A stretch of DNA of 64,000 nt from JBNNGK01 sp050268245 (GTDB lineage Bacteria > Pseudomonadota > Gammaproteobacteria > Enterobacterales > Enterobacteriaceae), in NCBI RefSeq assembly GCF_050268245.1, contig NZ_JBNNGK010000014.1, forward strand, positions 31,450 to 95,449, given 5' to 3'. Shown here one piece after another: positions 52,183-61,131 of the stretch (position 1 is its first letter; each line of letters starts with the position of its first letter). Made by a program: the position numbers and the translations under genes. A model generated the notes under the pieces. It ran no database searches. It was not told the DNA's origin and saw only the letters and a list, made by a program, of their open reading frames with translations.

Positions 52183-53556
52183 ATGGCACTTTGGGGCGGA
52201 CGGTTCAGTCAGGCGGCGGATCAGCGGTTCAAACAATTAAATGACTCACTGCGTTTCGACTATCGTCTGGCACAGCAAGATATCGTTGGCTCCGTGGCTT
52301 GGTCAAAAGCGCTGGTGACCGTCAATGTCTTGACGGCGCAAGAACAACAGCGGTTAGAAGCAGCATTAAATGTCTTGCTGGAAGAAGTGCAGGCCGATCC
52401 CTTGGCGATTGTACAGAGCGATGCGGAAGATATTCACAGTTGGGTGGAGCAGAAGCTGATCGAGAAAGTCGGCGATCTGGGTAAGAAGCTGCATACCGGG
52501 CGTAGCCGTAACGATCAGGTTGCCACTGACCTGAAGCTATGGTGCAAACAGCAGGTCAGTGAGCTGCTACAGGCCATTGTGCAATTGCAGCAAGCGCTGG
52601 TGGAAACCGCCGAGGCTAATCAGGATGCGGTGATGCCGGGTTACACCCATCTGCAACGTGCACAACCGGTGACTTTCGCACATTGGTGTTTGGCGTACGT
52701 CGAGATGCTGGCGCGTGATGAAAGCCGTTTGCAGGATACTTTAAAGCGGCTGGATGTCAGCCCATTAGGCAGCGGGGCGCTGGCCGGTACGGCCTATCCG
52801 ATCGACCGTGAACAGCTTGCCGGATGGCTGGGTTTCGCTTCGGCAACCCGTAACAGTTTAGACAGCGTGTCCGATCGCGATCATGTGTTGGAGCTGCTGT
52901 CTACTGCCGCGATTAGCATGGTGCATCTGTCGCGCTTTGCCGAAGACCTGATCTTCTTCAACAGCGGCGAGGCGGCGTTTGTCGAACTTTCAGACCGCGT
53001 GACGTCGGGTTCTTCACTGATGCCACAGAAGAAAAACCCGGACGCGTTAGAGCTGATTCGTGGCAAGTGCGGCCGTGTGCAGGGCGCATTGACCGGCATG
53101 ATGATGACGCTGAAAGGCTTGCCGTTGGCCTACAACAAAGATATGCAGGAAGACAAAGAAGGGCTATTTGATGCGCTCGATACCTGGATGGATTGCCTGC
53201 AAATGGCCGCGTTGGTGTTGGACGGTATCCAGGTGAAACGCCCACGTTGCCAAGAAGCGGCGGAACAAGGTTATGCCAACGCGACTGAGCTGGCCGATTA
53301 CTTGGTGGCTAAAGGCGTGCCGTTTCGTGAAGCCCACCATATTGTCGGCGAAGCGGTGGTAGAAGCCATCCGTCAGGGTAAAGCATTAGAAGCTTTACCA
53401 CTGGATGATTTGCGCAAGTTCAGTGAGATCATTGGTGACGATGTTTACCCAATTCTCGCGTTGCAATCTTGTCTGGACAAACGTGCGGCCAAAGGCGGTG
53501 TGGCTCCACAGCAGGTTGCCAGCGCGATTGCCGACGCCAAACAGCGTCTGGCGTAA
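52183..53556 (+). CDS. argH: argininosuccinate lyase
   Basis: 457 residues from the ATG at 52183 (MALWGGRFSQ), equal to E. coli ArgH; 23 upstream in-frame codons run through the stem-loop. ArgH splits argininosuccinate to arginine and fumarate. Fumarase-superfamily signatures are HTGRSRNDQVATD, MPGYTHLQRAQPVTF and GSSLMPQKKNPDALE (catalytic Ser loop). It closes the argCBGH operon. Confidence 0.97.
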   Translation: MALWGGRFSQAADQRFKQLNDSLRFDYRLAQQDIVGSVAWSKALVTVNVLTAQEQQRLEAALNVLLEEVQADPLAIVQSDAEDIHSWVEQKLIEKVGDLGKKLHTGRSRNDQVATDLKLWCKQQVSELLQAIVQLQQALVETAEANQDAVMPGYTHLQRAQPVTFAHWCLAYVEMLARDESRLQDTLKRLDVSPLGSGALAGTAYPIDREQLAGWLGFASATRNSLDSVSDRDHVLELLSTAAISMVHLSRFAEDLIFFNSGEAAFVELSDRVTSGSSLMPQKKNPDALELIRGKCGRVQGALTGMMMTLKGLPLAYNKDMQEDKEGLFDALDTWMDCLQMAALVLDGIQVKRPRCQEAAEQGYANATELADYLVAKGVPFREAHHIVGEAVVEAIRQGKALEALPLDDLRKFSEIIGDDVYPILALQSCLDKRAAKGGVAPQQVASAIADAKQRLA

Positions 53557-53580
53557 TCCAGCATCAAGTAGGAAAACGCA

Positions 53581-53606
53581 GCGGCGCAGTAGGATACTGC
53601 GCCGTT
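53581..53606. terminator. stem-loop between argH and the disulfide reductase gene
   Basis: CGGCGCAGTA pairs perfectly with TACTGCGCCG around GGA, in the 58-base convergent space. The T-tract is poor, but position supports bidirectional termination. Confidence 0.55.
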
Positions 53607-53614
53607 GTCGATGG

Positions 53615-55063
53615 TTATTCCCCCGGGCAACGTTGGCAGCGTTCCGCCTCCGCTTCGCTGAGTTTCAGCTTGGCTTGCAGATCGCGCAGTGCCGTGCGCA
53701 ACCCTTCTTCGATTACCGGGTGATAAAACGGCATAGCTAACATCTGATTGATGGTCATGTGTTGCTGATGAGCCCAGGCCAACAGGTGCGCGATGTGTTC
53801 AACGTCTGGTCCGATCATCTCCGCGCCGAGGAAGCGGCCAGTACCCTGCTCGCCATACACATGCAAAATGCCTTTGTTGCGCAGCATCACGCGAGAGCGC
53901 CCTTGATTTTCAAACGAGACCTCGCCGACCTCAAAGCAACCACAGGCACCGAATTTCTGGCTCAACTCGCGGAAGGTGGAACCGACCATCGCGATTTGCG
54001 GATCGGAAAACACCACTGAAATCGCGCTGCGCCGTAGGCCCGGGTTGATTTCTGGGTAGCTGCCGGCGTTGCTACCGGCAATGCGCGCCTGATCGCTGGC
54101 TTCATGCAGAAGCGGCAACTGGTTACTGGCGTCGCCAGCAATGAAAATATGCGGCACGCTGGTCTGCATCGTTAGGCGATCGGCCTGTGGCACGCCTTTC
54201 GCATCGAGCACTAACTGGGTGTTCTCTAGGCCAAGTCGATCCACATTGGGGCGACGGCCGGTCGCGGCGAGTACGTAATCCACCAAAGTTTCCTGTGGTT
54301 TTCCGTCCAAGCCTTGATAGCGAATAAACACTTTGTCGCCTTCGCGCTGCATCATGTCGACTTTCACGTCGGGATCGAGATAAAACTCATCACCCAGCGT
54401 ACGGCTAGCATAGTGACGAACGGTGCTGTCGGTCAGTGGCCCAACGGCACCACCGACGCCGAAGACTTTCGTTTCAACCCCGAGCCGATGTAGTGCCTGG
54501 CCCAATTCTAAACCAATGACGCCAGGCCCGAACACCGCGACCGATTGTGGCAGGTCGTCCCAATCAAACACGTCATCGTTGATGATCAGTCGGTCACCCA
54601 GATCGTTCCACGCGGCAGGCCAGCTAGGGCGTGAGCCGGTGGCGATAACGATGCGCTGCGCAGTGATGCGAGTATGGTCGTCGACCAGCAAGGTGTTGTC
54701 ATCGATAAAGCGGGCATAACCCTGGATTTTGTCGGCAGCAGGAATGGCCTCGACGCCCTCCAGCACGAAGCCGACGAAACGATCGCGTTCGCGTTTAACC
54801 CGATTCATCACCTCACGGCCATTAATGGTTGGCTTAGCGGTTGGATGTATACCGAACCCTGGCGCGCGTTCGATTTGATGTACCGCTTCCGCTGCGGCGA
54901 TCAATAATTTGGAGGGCATGCAGCCCACGCGGGCACAGGTGGTGCCGTACACGCCGCCTTCAATCATCACCACATTCGGGGTAGACAGTTTAGCTGCGCG
55001 ATATGCGCCCAGCCCGGCGGTACCGCCACCGATCACCGCGACGTCTACGTTCAGTTGTTTCAT
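53615..55063 (-). CDS. Lpd-like FAD/NAD(P) disulfide oxidoreductase with extra cysteines
   Basis: 482 residues, class I pyridine nucleotide-disulfide reductase. GGGTAGLGAYRAA is the FAD motif; the redox pair is Cys43/Cys48 in GTTCARVGCMPSK; FGPGVIGLELGQALH is the NAD(P) motif; IFIAGDASNQLPLLH the second FAD motif; YHPVIEE keeps the His-Glu active-site pair. Unusual points are a CGC pair near residue 373 and a C-terminal tail with Cys476-Gln-Arg-Cys479. True Lpd subunits lie with the dehydrogenase operons, so this is probably a dedicated thiol reductase. It is downstream of the Prx-Grx fusion with a terminator between, which suggests partial read-through or its own promoter. Substrate is unknown. 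Confidence 0.85.
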   Translation of the reverse strand: MKQLNVDVAVIGGGTAGLGAYRAAKLSTPNVVMIEGGVYGTTCARVGCMPSKLLIAAAEAVHQIERAPGFGIHPTAKPTINGREVMNRVKRERDRFVGFVLEGVEAIPAADKIQGYARFIDDNTLLVDDHTRITAQRIVIATGSRPSWPAAWNDLGDRLIINDDVFDWDDLPQSVAVFGPGVIGLELGQALHRLGVETKVFGVGGAVGPLTDSTVRHYASRTLGDEFYLDPDVKVDMMQREGDKVFIRYQGLDGKPQETLVDYVLAATGRRPNVDRLGLENTQLVLDAKGVPQADRLTMQTSVPHIFIAGDASNQLPLLHEASDQARIAGSNAGSYPEINPGLRRSAISVVFSDPQIAMVGSTFRELSQKFGACGCFEVGEVSFENQGRSRVMLRNKGILHVYGEQGTGRFLGAEMIGPDVEHIAHLLAWAHQQHMTINQMLAMPFYHPVIEEGLRTALRDLQAKLKLSEAEAERCQRCPGE

Positions 55064-55082
55064 AACTACACTCCGGTAGGAT

Positions 55083-55117
55083 AAAAAAGGCGGGTCGTTT
55101 TACTGAGCCCGCCAAAA
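55083..55117 (-). terminator. terminator after the Prx-Grx gene
   Basis: On the minus strand GGCGGG (arm 55108-55113) pairs with CCCGCC (arm 55089-55094), extended by two more pairs past a bulge, followed by six T. It separates the fusion gene from the reductase. Confidence 0.82.
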
Positions 55118-55147
55118 GGTCATGTTGGATTTGTTTTTACTAATTAA

Positions 55148-55879
55148 TCAGGCTGACAAGAACGTTTCCAAATCATCGCTGCCACCAATATGACGACCGC
55201 CGATGAACACCTGTGGAACGGTGGCACGGCCGCTAACGGCGCGTAGGCTAACGGTGGTGGCATCTTTACCCAATACGATTTCTTCATATTGGATACCGCG
55301 CTCTTGTAGCATTTGTTTGGCTTTGGCACAGAATGGGCAACCCGGCTTGGTGAATACGGAGACGGATTCCTGCACTTTGAATTCAGGTGCCAGGTATTTC
55401 AGCATGGTGTCGGCGTCAGAGACTTCAAACGGGTCGCCTGGCTTGTTGGGTTCAACGAACATTTTTTCAACCACACCATTGCGAACCAGCATGGAATAAC
55501 GCCATGAACGTGGGCCAAAGCCCAAATCTGCTTTCTCAACCAGCATATTCATGCCTTTGGTGAACTCACCGTTGCCGTCTGGCACGAAGGTGATGTTTTC
55601 CGCGTGTTGGTCGGCTTTCCAAGCGTTCATAACGAACGTATCGTTGACGGAAACACATAAAATGCCATCGACGCCGTGTTGTTTGAATACGTTAGACAGC
55701 TCGTTATAACGTGGCAAATGGCTTGAAGAGCAGGTCGGGGTGAATGCGCCCGGCAAAGAAAACACAATCATAGTTTTGTCTTTGAACAGGTCATCCGTGG
55801 TGACATCAATCCATTGGTCGCCCTGACGCGTGTGGAAAGTAACCTGAGGGACTTTTTTGCCTTCTTGACTGGTAAACAT
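55148..55879 (-). CDS. peroxiredoxin-glutaredoxin fusion protein
   Basis: 243 residues. The N-terminal Prx5-type peroxiredoxin (about 1-165) has the peroxidatic Cys50 in PGAFTPTCSSSH. A C-terminal glutaredoxin (about 170-243) has the redox pair Cys181-Pro-Phe-Cys184, the TVPQVF cis-proline loop and GGSDDLETF. The fusion is the hybrid Prx5 known from Haemophilus (PGdx), which reduces hydroperoxides using glutathione without a separate Grx. It is divergent from oxyR with an OxyR site between, so OxyR induction is likely. E. coli lacks this gene and has oxyS in its place. Confidence 0.95.
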   Translation of the reverse strand: MFTSQEGKKVPQVTFHTRQGDQWIDVTTDDLFKDKTMIVFSLPGAFTPTCSSSHLPRYNELSNVFKQHGVDGILCVSVNDTFVMNAWKADQHAENITFVPDGNGEFTKGMNMLVEKADLGFGPRSWRYSMLVRNGVVEKMFVEPNKPGDPFEVSDADTMLKYLAPEFKVQESVSVFTKPGCPFCAKAKQMLQERGIQYEEIVLGKDATTVSLRAVSGRATVPQVFIGGRHIGGSDDLETFLSA

Positions 55880-55963
55880 TGAATAACCCCTTAATTAGGA
55901 AAATAATTTTTTGGTGCTGACGTTATGTCGCTTTGTTGATGGACATTATTCATGCTGGGGGTT

Positions 55964-56012
55964 GATAGATCTAATCGCTCATTGCTATCTTATCTATCGC
56001 TACGAGCTATCG
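55964..56012. promoter_or_regulatory. OxyR-type binding site in the Prx-Grx/oxyR divergent region
   Basis: A series of GATAG/CTATC-type half-sites (GATAGATCTAATCG, then CTATC, TTATC, TATCG) runs across 49 bases, in the pattern of four ATAG motifs spaced one helical turn that OxyR contacts, and like the E. coli oxyR upstream region as I recall it. It ends 17 bases before the oxyR ATG. Autorepression and induction of the fusion gene are inferred. Confidence 0.65.
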
Positions 56013-56029
56013 TAGCCTGGAGGGAAACA

Positions 56030-56947
56030 ATGAATATTCGTGATTTAGAGTATCTGGTCGCCTTGGCCGAGCACCGCCACTTCCGGCGCGCTGCCGATTC
56101 TTGCCATGTTAGCCAACCCACACTCAGTGGGCAGATCCGCAAGCTGGAAGATGAACTCGGTGTGATGCTGCTTGAGCGTACCAGCCGCAAAGTGTTGTTC
56201 ACCCAGGCGGGATTATTGCTGGTGGAGCAGGCGCGTACTGTCCTACGGGAAGTCAAAGTGCTGAAAGAGATGGCCAGCCAACAGGGTGAAGCCATGTCGG
56301 GGCCGTTACATATCGGTTTGATCCCGACCGTTGGGCCGTATCTGCTGCCGCAGATTATCCCTACGCTGCATAAAACGTTTCCGAAATTGGAAATGTATCT
56401 GCATGAAGCACAAACCCAGCAACTGCTGGCGCAGCTCGACAGCGGTAAACTGGACTGCGCCATTCTGGCGTTAGTGAAAGAAACCGAGGCGTTTATCGAA
56501 GTGCCCTTGTTTGATGAACCGATGAAGCTGGCGGTCTATGCCGATCACCCTTGGGCGCAGCGTGAGCGCGTGGCGATGGCGGATTTAGCCGGTGAGAAAC
56601 TTCTGATGCTGGAGGATGGCCACTGTCTGCGCGATCAGGCGATGGGCTTTTGTTTCCAAGCGGGTGCCGACGAAGATACCCATTTTCGTGCTACCAGCCT
56701 TGAAACGCTGCGTAATATGGTCGCTGCCGGTAGCGGCATAACGCTGCTGCCTTCGCTTGCGGTACCGAAAGAGCGTGAACGTGACGGTGTCTGTTATCTT
56801 GAGTGCTATAAACCGGAACCGAAGCGCACCATTGCTCTGGTGTATCGCCCCGGTTCCCCATTGCGTAGCCGTTATGAGCAGTTAGCCGAGGCGATACGTG
56901 AGCACATGCAGGCTTATATGGATCCCTCGTTAAAACAGGCGGTTTAA
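56030..56947 (+). CDS. oxyR: peroxide-sensing LysR-family regulator OxyR
   Basis: 305 residues from the ATG at 56030 with GGAGGG before it; 26 upstream in-frame codons lie in the operator. OxyR begins MNIRDLEYLVALAEHRHF with the LysR helix-turn-helix in the first 60 residues. The redox cysteines sit in LEDGHCLRDQAMGFCFQAG, nine residues apart as Cys199 and Cys208 in E. coli. On oxidation it activates peroxide defence genes. Its 3' end overlaps the convergent sthA gene by 18 bases. Confidence 0.98.
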   Translation: MNIRDLEYLVALAEHRHFRRAADSCHVSQPTLSGQIRKLEDELGVMLLERTSRKVLFTQAGLLLVEQARTVLREVKVLKEMASQQGEAMSGPLHIGLIPTVGPYLLPQIIPTLHKTFPKLEMYLHEAQTQQLLAQLDSGKLDCAILALVKETEAFIEVPLFDEPMKLAVYADHPWAQRERVAMADLAGEKLLMLEDGHCLRDQAMGFCFQAGADEDTHFRATSLETLRNMVAAGSGITLLPSLAVPKERERDGVCYLECYKPEPKRTIALVYRPGSPLRSRYEQLAEAIREHMQAYMDPSLKQAV

Positions 56948-58327
56948 GCCATTTAGCGCAGCCACCCGGTAGGCCTCGGCCATGGTCGGATAGTTGAAGG
57001 TAGTATTAACGAAGTACTCGAGCGTATTACCTCCATTTTTTTGTTCCATGATCGCCTGGCCGATATGGATAATCTCTGCCGCCCGTTCGCCAAAGCAGTG
57101 AATCCCGAGGATCTCCAGCGTCTCACGATGGAACAGGATCTTCAGGCTGCCGACGTTCATGCCAGCGATCTGCGCCCGTGCCAAATGTTTAAACTGGGCT
57201 CGACCCACTTCATACGGCACTTTCATCGCCGTCAGTTCCTGCTCCGTTTTGCCGACGGAGCTGATTTCTGGAATGGTGTAAATCCCGGTCGGGATGTCCT
57301 CGATCAAATGCGCTTTGGCTTCACCGGAGGCAATCGCCTGCGCGGCAATACGCCCCTGATCGTAGGCGGCGGAAGCCAGGCTCGGGTAGCCAATCACGTC
57401 GCCAACGGCATAGATATGGGCCAATGCTGTCTGGTACATGCTGTTGACTTTCAACAGGCCACGGCTGTCTGATGTTAGCCCGATATTTTCCAGCCCCAGC
57501 GCATCGGTGTTGCCGGTGCGGCCGTTGGCGTACAGCAGGCAATCTGCTTTTACTTTTTTACCGGATTTCAGGTGGACGATAACCCCGTCTTCGGTGCCTT
57601 CTATCTTCTCGAACTCTTCATTGTGACGCGTTACCACGCCGTTGTTCCAGAAGTGGTAAGACAGCGAATCTGATATTTCTTGATCGAGGAACGCCAGTAG
57701 GCGATCGCGGGTATTGATTAAATCTACTTTGACGTTCAAGCCCCGGAAGATCGATGCATATTCGCAACCAATCACCCCCGCACCGTAAATAATGACGTGA
57801 CGGGGTTCGTGGCTCAATTCGAGAATAGAATCACTGTCGTAAATACGCGAATGGGTAAAATCGACGTTGGTCGGATGATAAGGCCGTGACCCGCAGGCGA
57901 TGATGATGTGATCGGCACGGATGGTGTCTTGTGTGCCGTCTTGATAAGTCACGCTAACGGTGTTTGCGTCAATAAAACGCGCATCGCCAGCAAACAATTT
58001 GCATTGGTTGCGCTCGTAGAAGCCTTGGCGCATGCGGGTTTGTTGGTTAATCACGTTGTCGGCGTGGCGGAGAATGTCAGGGAACGTGGCGCTAAGCGTG
58101 CGGGAGTTATTGTAGAGCGGGTTCTGGTTAAATTCGATAATGCGGCTAACGGCGTGGCGGAGGGCTTTAGACGGGATAGTCCCCCAGTGGGTACAACCGC
58201 CACCAACATTATTAAAACGTTCGATAACGGCGACGCGGGCACCTTGTTTAACCAGCCCCATAGCGGCACCTTCACCACCAGGGCCCGAGCCAATAACAAT
58301 GGCATCAAATTGATAGTGCTGTTGCAT
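56930..58327 (-). CDS. sthA: soluble pyridine nucleotide transhydrogenase
   Basis: 465 residues, one fewer than E. coli SthA (UdhA). It moves hydride from NADPH to NAD+, using FAD, under high NADPH. It has the GSGPGGEGAAM FAD motif and GAGVIGCEYASIF NAD motif but, as the family, only a degenerate redox site: GGGCTHWGTIPSK keeps one Cys (Thr in place of the second). It overlaps the end of oxyR. Confidence 0.97.
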   Translation of the reverse strand: MQQHYQFDAIVIGSGPGGEGAAMGLVKQGARVAVIERFNNVGGGCTHWGTIPSKALRHAVSRIIEFNQNPLYNNSRTLSATFPDILRHADNVINQQTRMRQGFYERNQCKLFAGDARFIDANTVSVTYQDGTQDTIRADHIIIACGSRPYHPTNVDFTHSRIYDSDSILELSHEPRHVIIYGAGVIGCEYASIFRGLNVKVDLINTRDRLLAFLDQEISDSLSYHFWNNGVVTRHNEEFEKIEGTEDGVIVHLKSGKKVKADCLLYANGRTGNTDALGLENIGLTSDSRGLLKVNSMYQTALAHIYAVGDVIGYPSLASAAYDQGRIAAQAIASGEAKAHLIEDIPTGIYTIPEISSVGKTEQELTAMKVPYEVGRAQFKHLARAQIAGMNVGSLKILFHRETLEILGIHCFGERAAEIIHIGQAIMEQKNGGNTLEYFVNTTFNYPTMAEAYRVAALNGLNRLF

Positions 58328-58544
58328 GTGAGGTTAGACCTATTCTTATACAAAATTACAACGGTATATTAACATCATAGCGCTGTACGCCCAATAACCA
58401 TTAGGCTTTTTGAGGCAAAGCGCAATCATTGCAGGCTGGAACTGTGACTGGGCGCGTTTGTATAAATGCTGTTGCAATAAAATTTGCTATATTGCCACCT
58501 TTAGGGCGTTAGACTGAGTGGATGGATCTTATCTGGATATGCAT

Positions 58545-59177
58545 ATGGGCGTCAGAGCACAACAAAAAGAACGGACGCGTCGTTCCCTGATCGAAGCGGC
58601 CTTTAGCCAACTGAGCGCCGAGCGTAGTTTTGCCAGTCTGAGCTTGCGAGAGGTTTCACGCGAGGCGGGCATCGCGCCCACCTCGTTTTATCGTCACTTC
58701 CGCGACGTGGATGAACTGGGATTGACCATGGTCGATGAGAGCGGTCTGATGCTGCGGCAGTTGATGCGTCAGGCGCGTCAGCGTATCGCCAAGGGCGGCA
58801 GCGTGATCCGCACTTCTGTGTCGACGTTTATGGAGTTCATTGGCAACAACCCGAATGCATTCCGGCTCCTGTTGCGCGAACGATCCGGCACATCGTCGGC
58901 CTTTCGTGCGGCAGTGGCGCGTGAGATACAACATTTTATCGCTGAACTGGCAGATTACCTCGAACTGGAAAATCACATGCCGCGTAGCTTTACCGAAGCG
59001 CAGGCTGAAGCGATGGTGACCATCGTGTTCAGCGCGGGTGCGGAAGCGCTGGATGTCGATATCGAACAGCGACGCCAACTGGAGGAACGGTTAGTGTTGC
59101 AATTGCGGATGATCTCCAAAGGGGCTTACTACTGGTATCGCCGCGAGCAAGAAAAATCATCTGTGTCCCCTGTATAA
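58545..59177 (+). CDS. fabR: TetR-family unsaturated fatty acid regulator FabR
   Basis: 210 residues from the ATG at 58545 (MGVRAQQKERTRR); GGAT lies seven bases before it and the nine upstream codons are not used. FabR represses fabB and fabA according to the saturated/unsaturated acyl pool. The TetR helix-turn-helix is VSREAGIAPTSFYRHFRD. The C-terminal ligand domain is typical and nearly identical in core to E. coli. yijD follows after 14 bases, an operon conserved in enteric bacteria. Confidence 0.97.
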   Translation: MGVRAQQKERTRRSLIEAAFSQLSAERSFASLSLREVSREAGIAPTSFYRHFRDVDELGLTMVDESGLMLRQLMRQARQRIAKGGSVIRTSVSTFMEFIGNNPNAFRLLLRERSGTSSAFRAAVAREIQHFIAELADYLELENHMPRSFTEAQAEAMVTIVFSAGAEALDVDIEQRRQLEERLVLQLRMISKGAYYWYRREQEKSSVSPV

Positions 59178-59191
59178 AAAGGTAGAAAGTG

Positions 59192-59560
59192 ATGGAAAAA
59201 CTAGGCCGTGAGAATGGCACCTTACTGCTGGCGTTTATTGCCGGCCTTTCGATCAATGGTTCTTTTACTGCGCTGTTCAGCGCAATAGTACCGTTTTCGA
59301 TCTTTCCCCTGATTGCGTTAGTGCTGGCGGCGTATTGTCTGCACCAGCGTTACCTGAACCGGGCGATGCCGGACGGTATACCGCGGCTGGCAGCGGCGTG
59401 CTTCATGCTCGGCCTGTTGCTGTATAGCGCCATTGTGCGCGCGGAGTATCCGCAAATTGGCTCAAACTTCCTGCCATCGATTCTCTGCGTGGCATTAGTG
59501 TTGTGGATTGGCATTAAGCTGAAAGCGCGTAAGGCGCTGGATAATAATCCGCAGCCATAA
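59192..59560 (+). CDS. yijD: DUF1422 inner-membrane protein YijD
   Basis: 122 residues from the ATG at 59192 (a GTG one codon earlier is an alternative). Four membrane segments, for example GTLLLAFIAGLSINGSFTAL and FPLIALVLAAYCL, and a conserved RAEYPQIGSNFLPSIL loop. Function unknown. It is co-transcribed with fabR and convergent with trmA. Confidence 0.92.
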   Translation: MEKLGRENGTLLLAFIAGLSINGSFTALFSAIVPFSIFPLIALVLAAYCLHQRYLNRAMPDGIPRLAAACFMLGLLLYSAIVRAEYPQIGSNFLPSILCVALVLWIGIKLKARKALDNNPQP

Positions 59561-59563
59561 ATG

Positions 59564-59595
59564 AATCAGCCCGGGGCTAAGCCCGGGCTGATTTG
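59564..59595. terminator. bidirectional terminator between yijD and trmA
   Basis: AATCAGCCCGGG at 59564-59575 pairs with CCCGGGCTGATT at 59582-59593 around six bases. It is short of a long T-tract but has TTTGATT on the plus side. Confidence 0.8.
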
Positions 59596-59622
59596 ATTCT
59601 TGATTGGCCGTATCGGCGAAAG

Positions 59623-60726
59623 TCAGCCGTGTCTTTCGAGCAAGACGCCGCATTCCATATGATGGGTGTAGGGGAATTGATCGAACAGCGCCAGACGCGT
59701 GACCCGATGTGTCGCCTGTAATGTGGTCAGGTTGGCGCACAGCGTTTCCGGGTTACAAGAAATGTACAGAATGCGCGGATAGGCCTGCACCATCTTCACC
59801 GTTTCTTCATCCAGACCGCTACGCGGTGGATCGACAAAAATCGTTTCACAGTTGTAGCCGGTTAAATCGATGCCTTGCAGCCGATTGAAGCTGCGCACGC
59901 CGTTCATCGCTTGAGTAAATTCTTCCGCCGCCATACGGATGATTTGCACGTTATCGATATGGTTAGCTGCGATATTGTACTGCGCGGCGGCCACCGACGG
60001 TTTGGCAATTTCCGTGGCCAGTACGCGCTCAAAGTTGCGTGCCAATGCCAGCGAAAAGTTACCGTTGCCGCAGTACAGCTCAAGCAGATCGCCTTTGGCA
60101 TGCTGCGTGACATCCAGCGCCCATTCCAGCATGTGGATGTTCATCGCCGCATTAGGCTGGGTGAAACTGTTTTCTACCTGGCGGTAAATTATCTCGCGCC
60201 CGGCGACCGTCAGCACTTCGTCAATGTAATCGTGATCCAACGTGATTTTCATCTTTGAGGCGCGACCAATCAGTTGCAGATCGAATCCCTGTGCGCGCAA
60301 ATCATCGCGTAGTTTCACTGCATGTTGCCGCCACTCTTCGTCCAGTTTGCGATGGTACAGCAGTGAGGCAATGATTTTGCCGCTTTGCGTTGAGAGATAA
60401 TCTATCTGGAACAGTTTATGACGCAGAATCGGTTCTGACTTGACGGTGGCGATCAACACGGGCATTAAACGGTTAATCAGTTCGCTGGCCGCAGGGAAAC
60501 GGTCAACGCGGATACGTTGTTTGGTCTGCTGATCGAACATGATGTGGTACATCTCGTCACCATCATGCCAAATACGAAATTCAGCGCGCATACGATAGTG
60601 GCTAACTGGCGAGCGGTACACTTCCGGCTCTGGCGCCCCGAACGGCGACATCATGGTTTTCAGGCGATGGGTTTTCTCCGCCAGTTGTTCGTCGTAACGT
60701 TCAATGGGTAAATTCTCGGGCGTCAT
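59623..60726 (-). CDS. trmA: tRNA (uracil-5-)-methyltransferase
   Basis: 367 residues from the ATG at 60726 (MTPENLP); six upstream codons are ignored. TrmA makes m5U54 in all tRNAs, and m5U341 in tmRNA. The S-adenosylmethionine motif is LLELYCGNGNFSLALA, the catalytic Cys is in YISCNPETL, FVDPPRSGLD is motif IV, and the C-terminus has the general-base HHMECGVLL region. It is divergent from btuB. Confidence 0.97.
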   Translation of the reverse strand: MTPENLPIERYDEQLAEKTHRLKTMMSPFGAPEPEVYRSPVSHYRMRAEFRIWHDGDEMYHIMFDQQTKQRIRVDRFPAASELINRLMPVLIATVKSEPILRHKLFQIDYLSTQSGKIIASLLYHRKLDEEWRQHAVKLRDDLRAQGFDLQLIGRASKMKITLDHDYIDEVLTVAGREIIYRQVENSFTQPNAAMNIHMLEWALDVTQHAKGDLLELYCGNGNFSLALARNFERVLATEIAKPSVAAAQYNIAANHIDNVQIIRMAAEEFTQAMNGVRSFNRLQGIDLTGYNCETIFVDPPRSGLDEETVKMVQAYPRILYISCNPETLCANLTTLQATHRVTRLALFDQFPYTHHMECGVLLERHG

Positions 60727-60851
60727 GGTCTTCTCGTCAGTCAAATTGGATCTGCGGGGATTGTAGGGAATTGGTCAGTGAAGTCCAGTTTTGTCAGCCT
60801 TATTATTTGTTACATTATTGGAAGTCTAGACATCTATTTTCATTGATCGTA

Positions 60852-61046
60852 GCATTGTTGTCCGGCCTCAAGCAGCGAGTGAAAAGGGAATCCGGTGTGA
60901 ATCCGGAGCTGACGCGCAGCGGTATGGGGAAGTCACGGCGATAGCGTAAGAATGCAGACACTGTCCACTGCTGGATGGGAAGTCGTCGCCCGGTGTTCGG
61001 TTGTGTTCTGCAATCGGCAAATCCCAAGCCCGAAGACCTGCCGGTA
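60852..61046 (+). ncRNA. adenosylcobalamin riboswitch of btuB
   Basis: The leader of the 405-base gap between trmA and btuB holds the cobalamin aptamer: the P3-region GGTGTGAATCC segments, AGCTGACGCGCAGCGGT, the B12 box (GTCCACTG at 60963-60970), and the closing GCCCGAAGACCTGCCGG. The RNA is read toward btuB. Ligand binding is expected to hide the btuB ribosome binding site. A promoter candidate is TTGTCA at 60791-60796 with CATTAT at 60813-60818. Confidence 0.92.
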
Positions 61047-61131
61047 TTACGTCGCATTATTCATGGCTGTCGCGAATTACCAGCCTATGAACCTGCGGCA
61101 TCCGCCAATTAAGTTTGGATGCTTCTTTATA

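Noticed and set aside
55880..56029. OxyS small RNA divergent to oxyR
   Set aside because: The divergent position is taken by the peroxiredoxin-glutaredoxin gene and I see no OxyS-like hairpins and terminator.
56930..58327. Missing redox cysteine in SthA as possible inactivation
   Set aside because: Soluble transhydrogenases normally lack one Cys of the pair (CTHWGT), so this is the family state.
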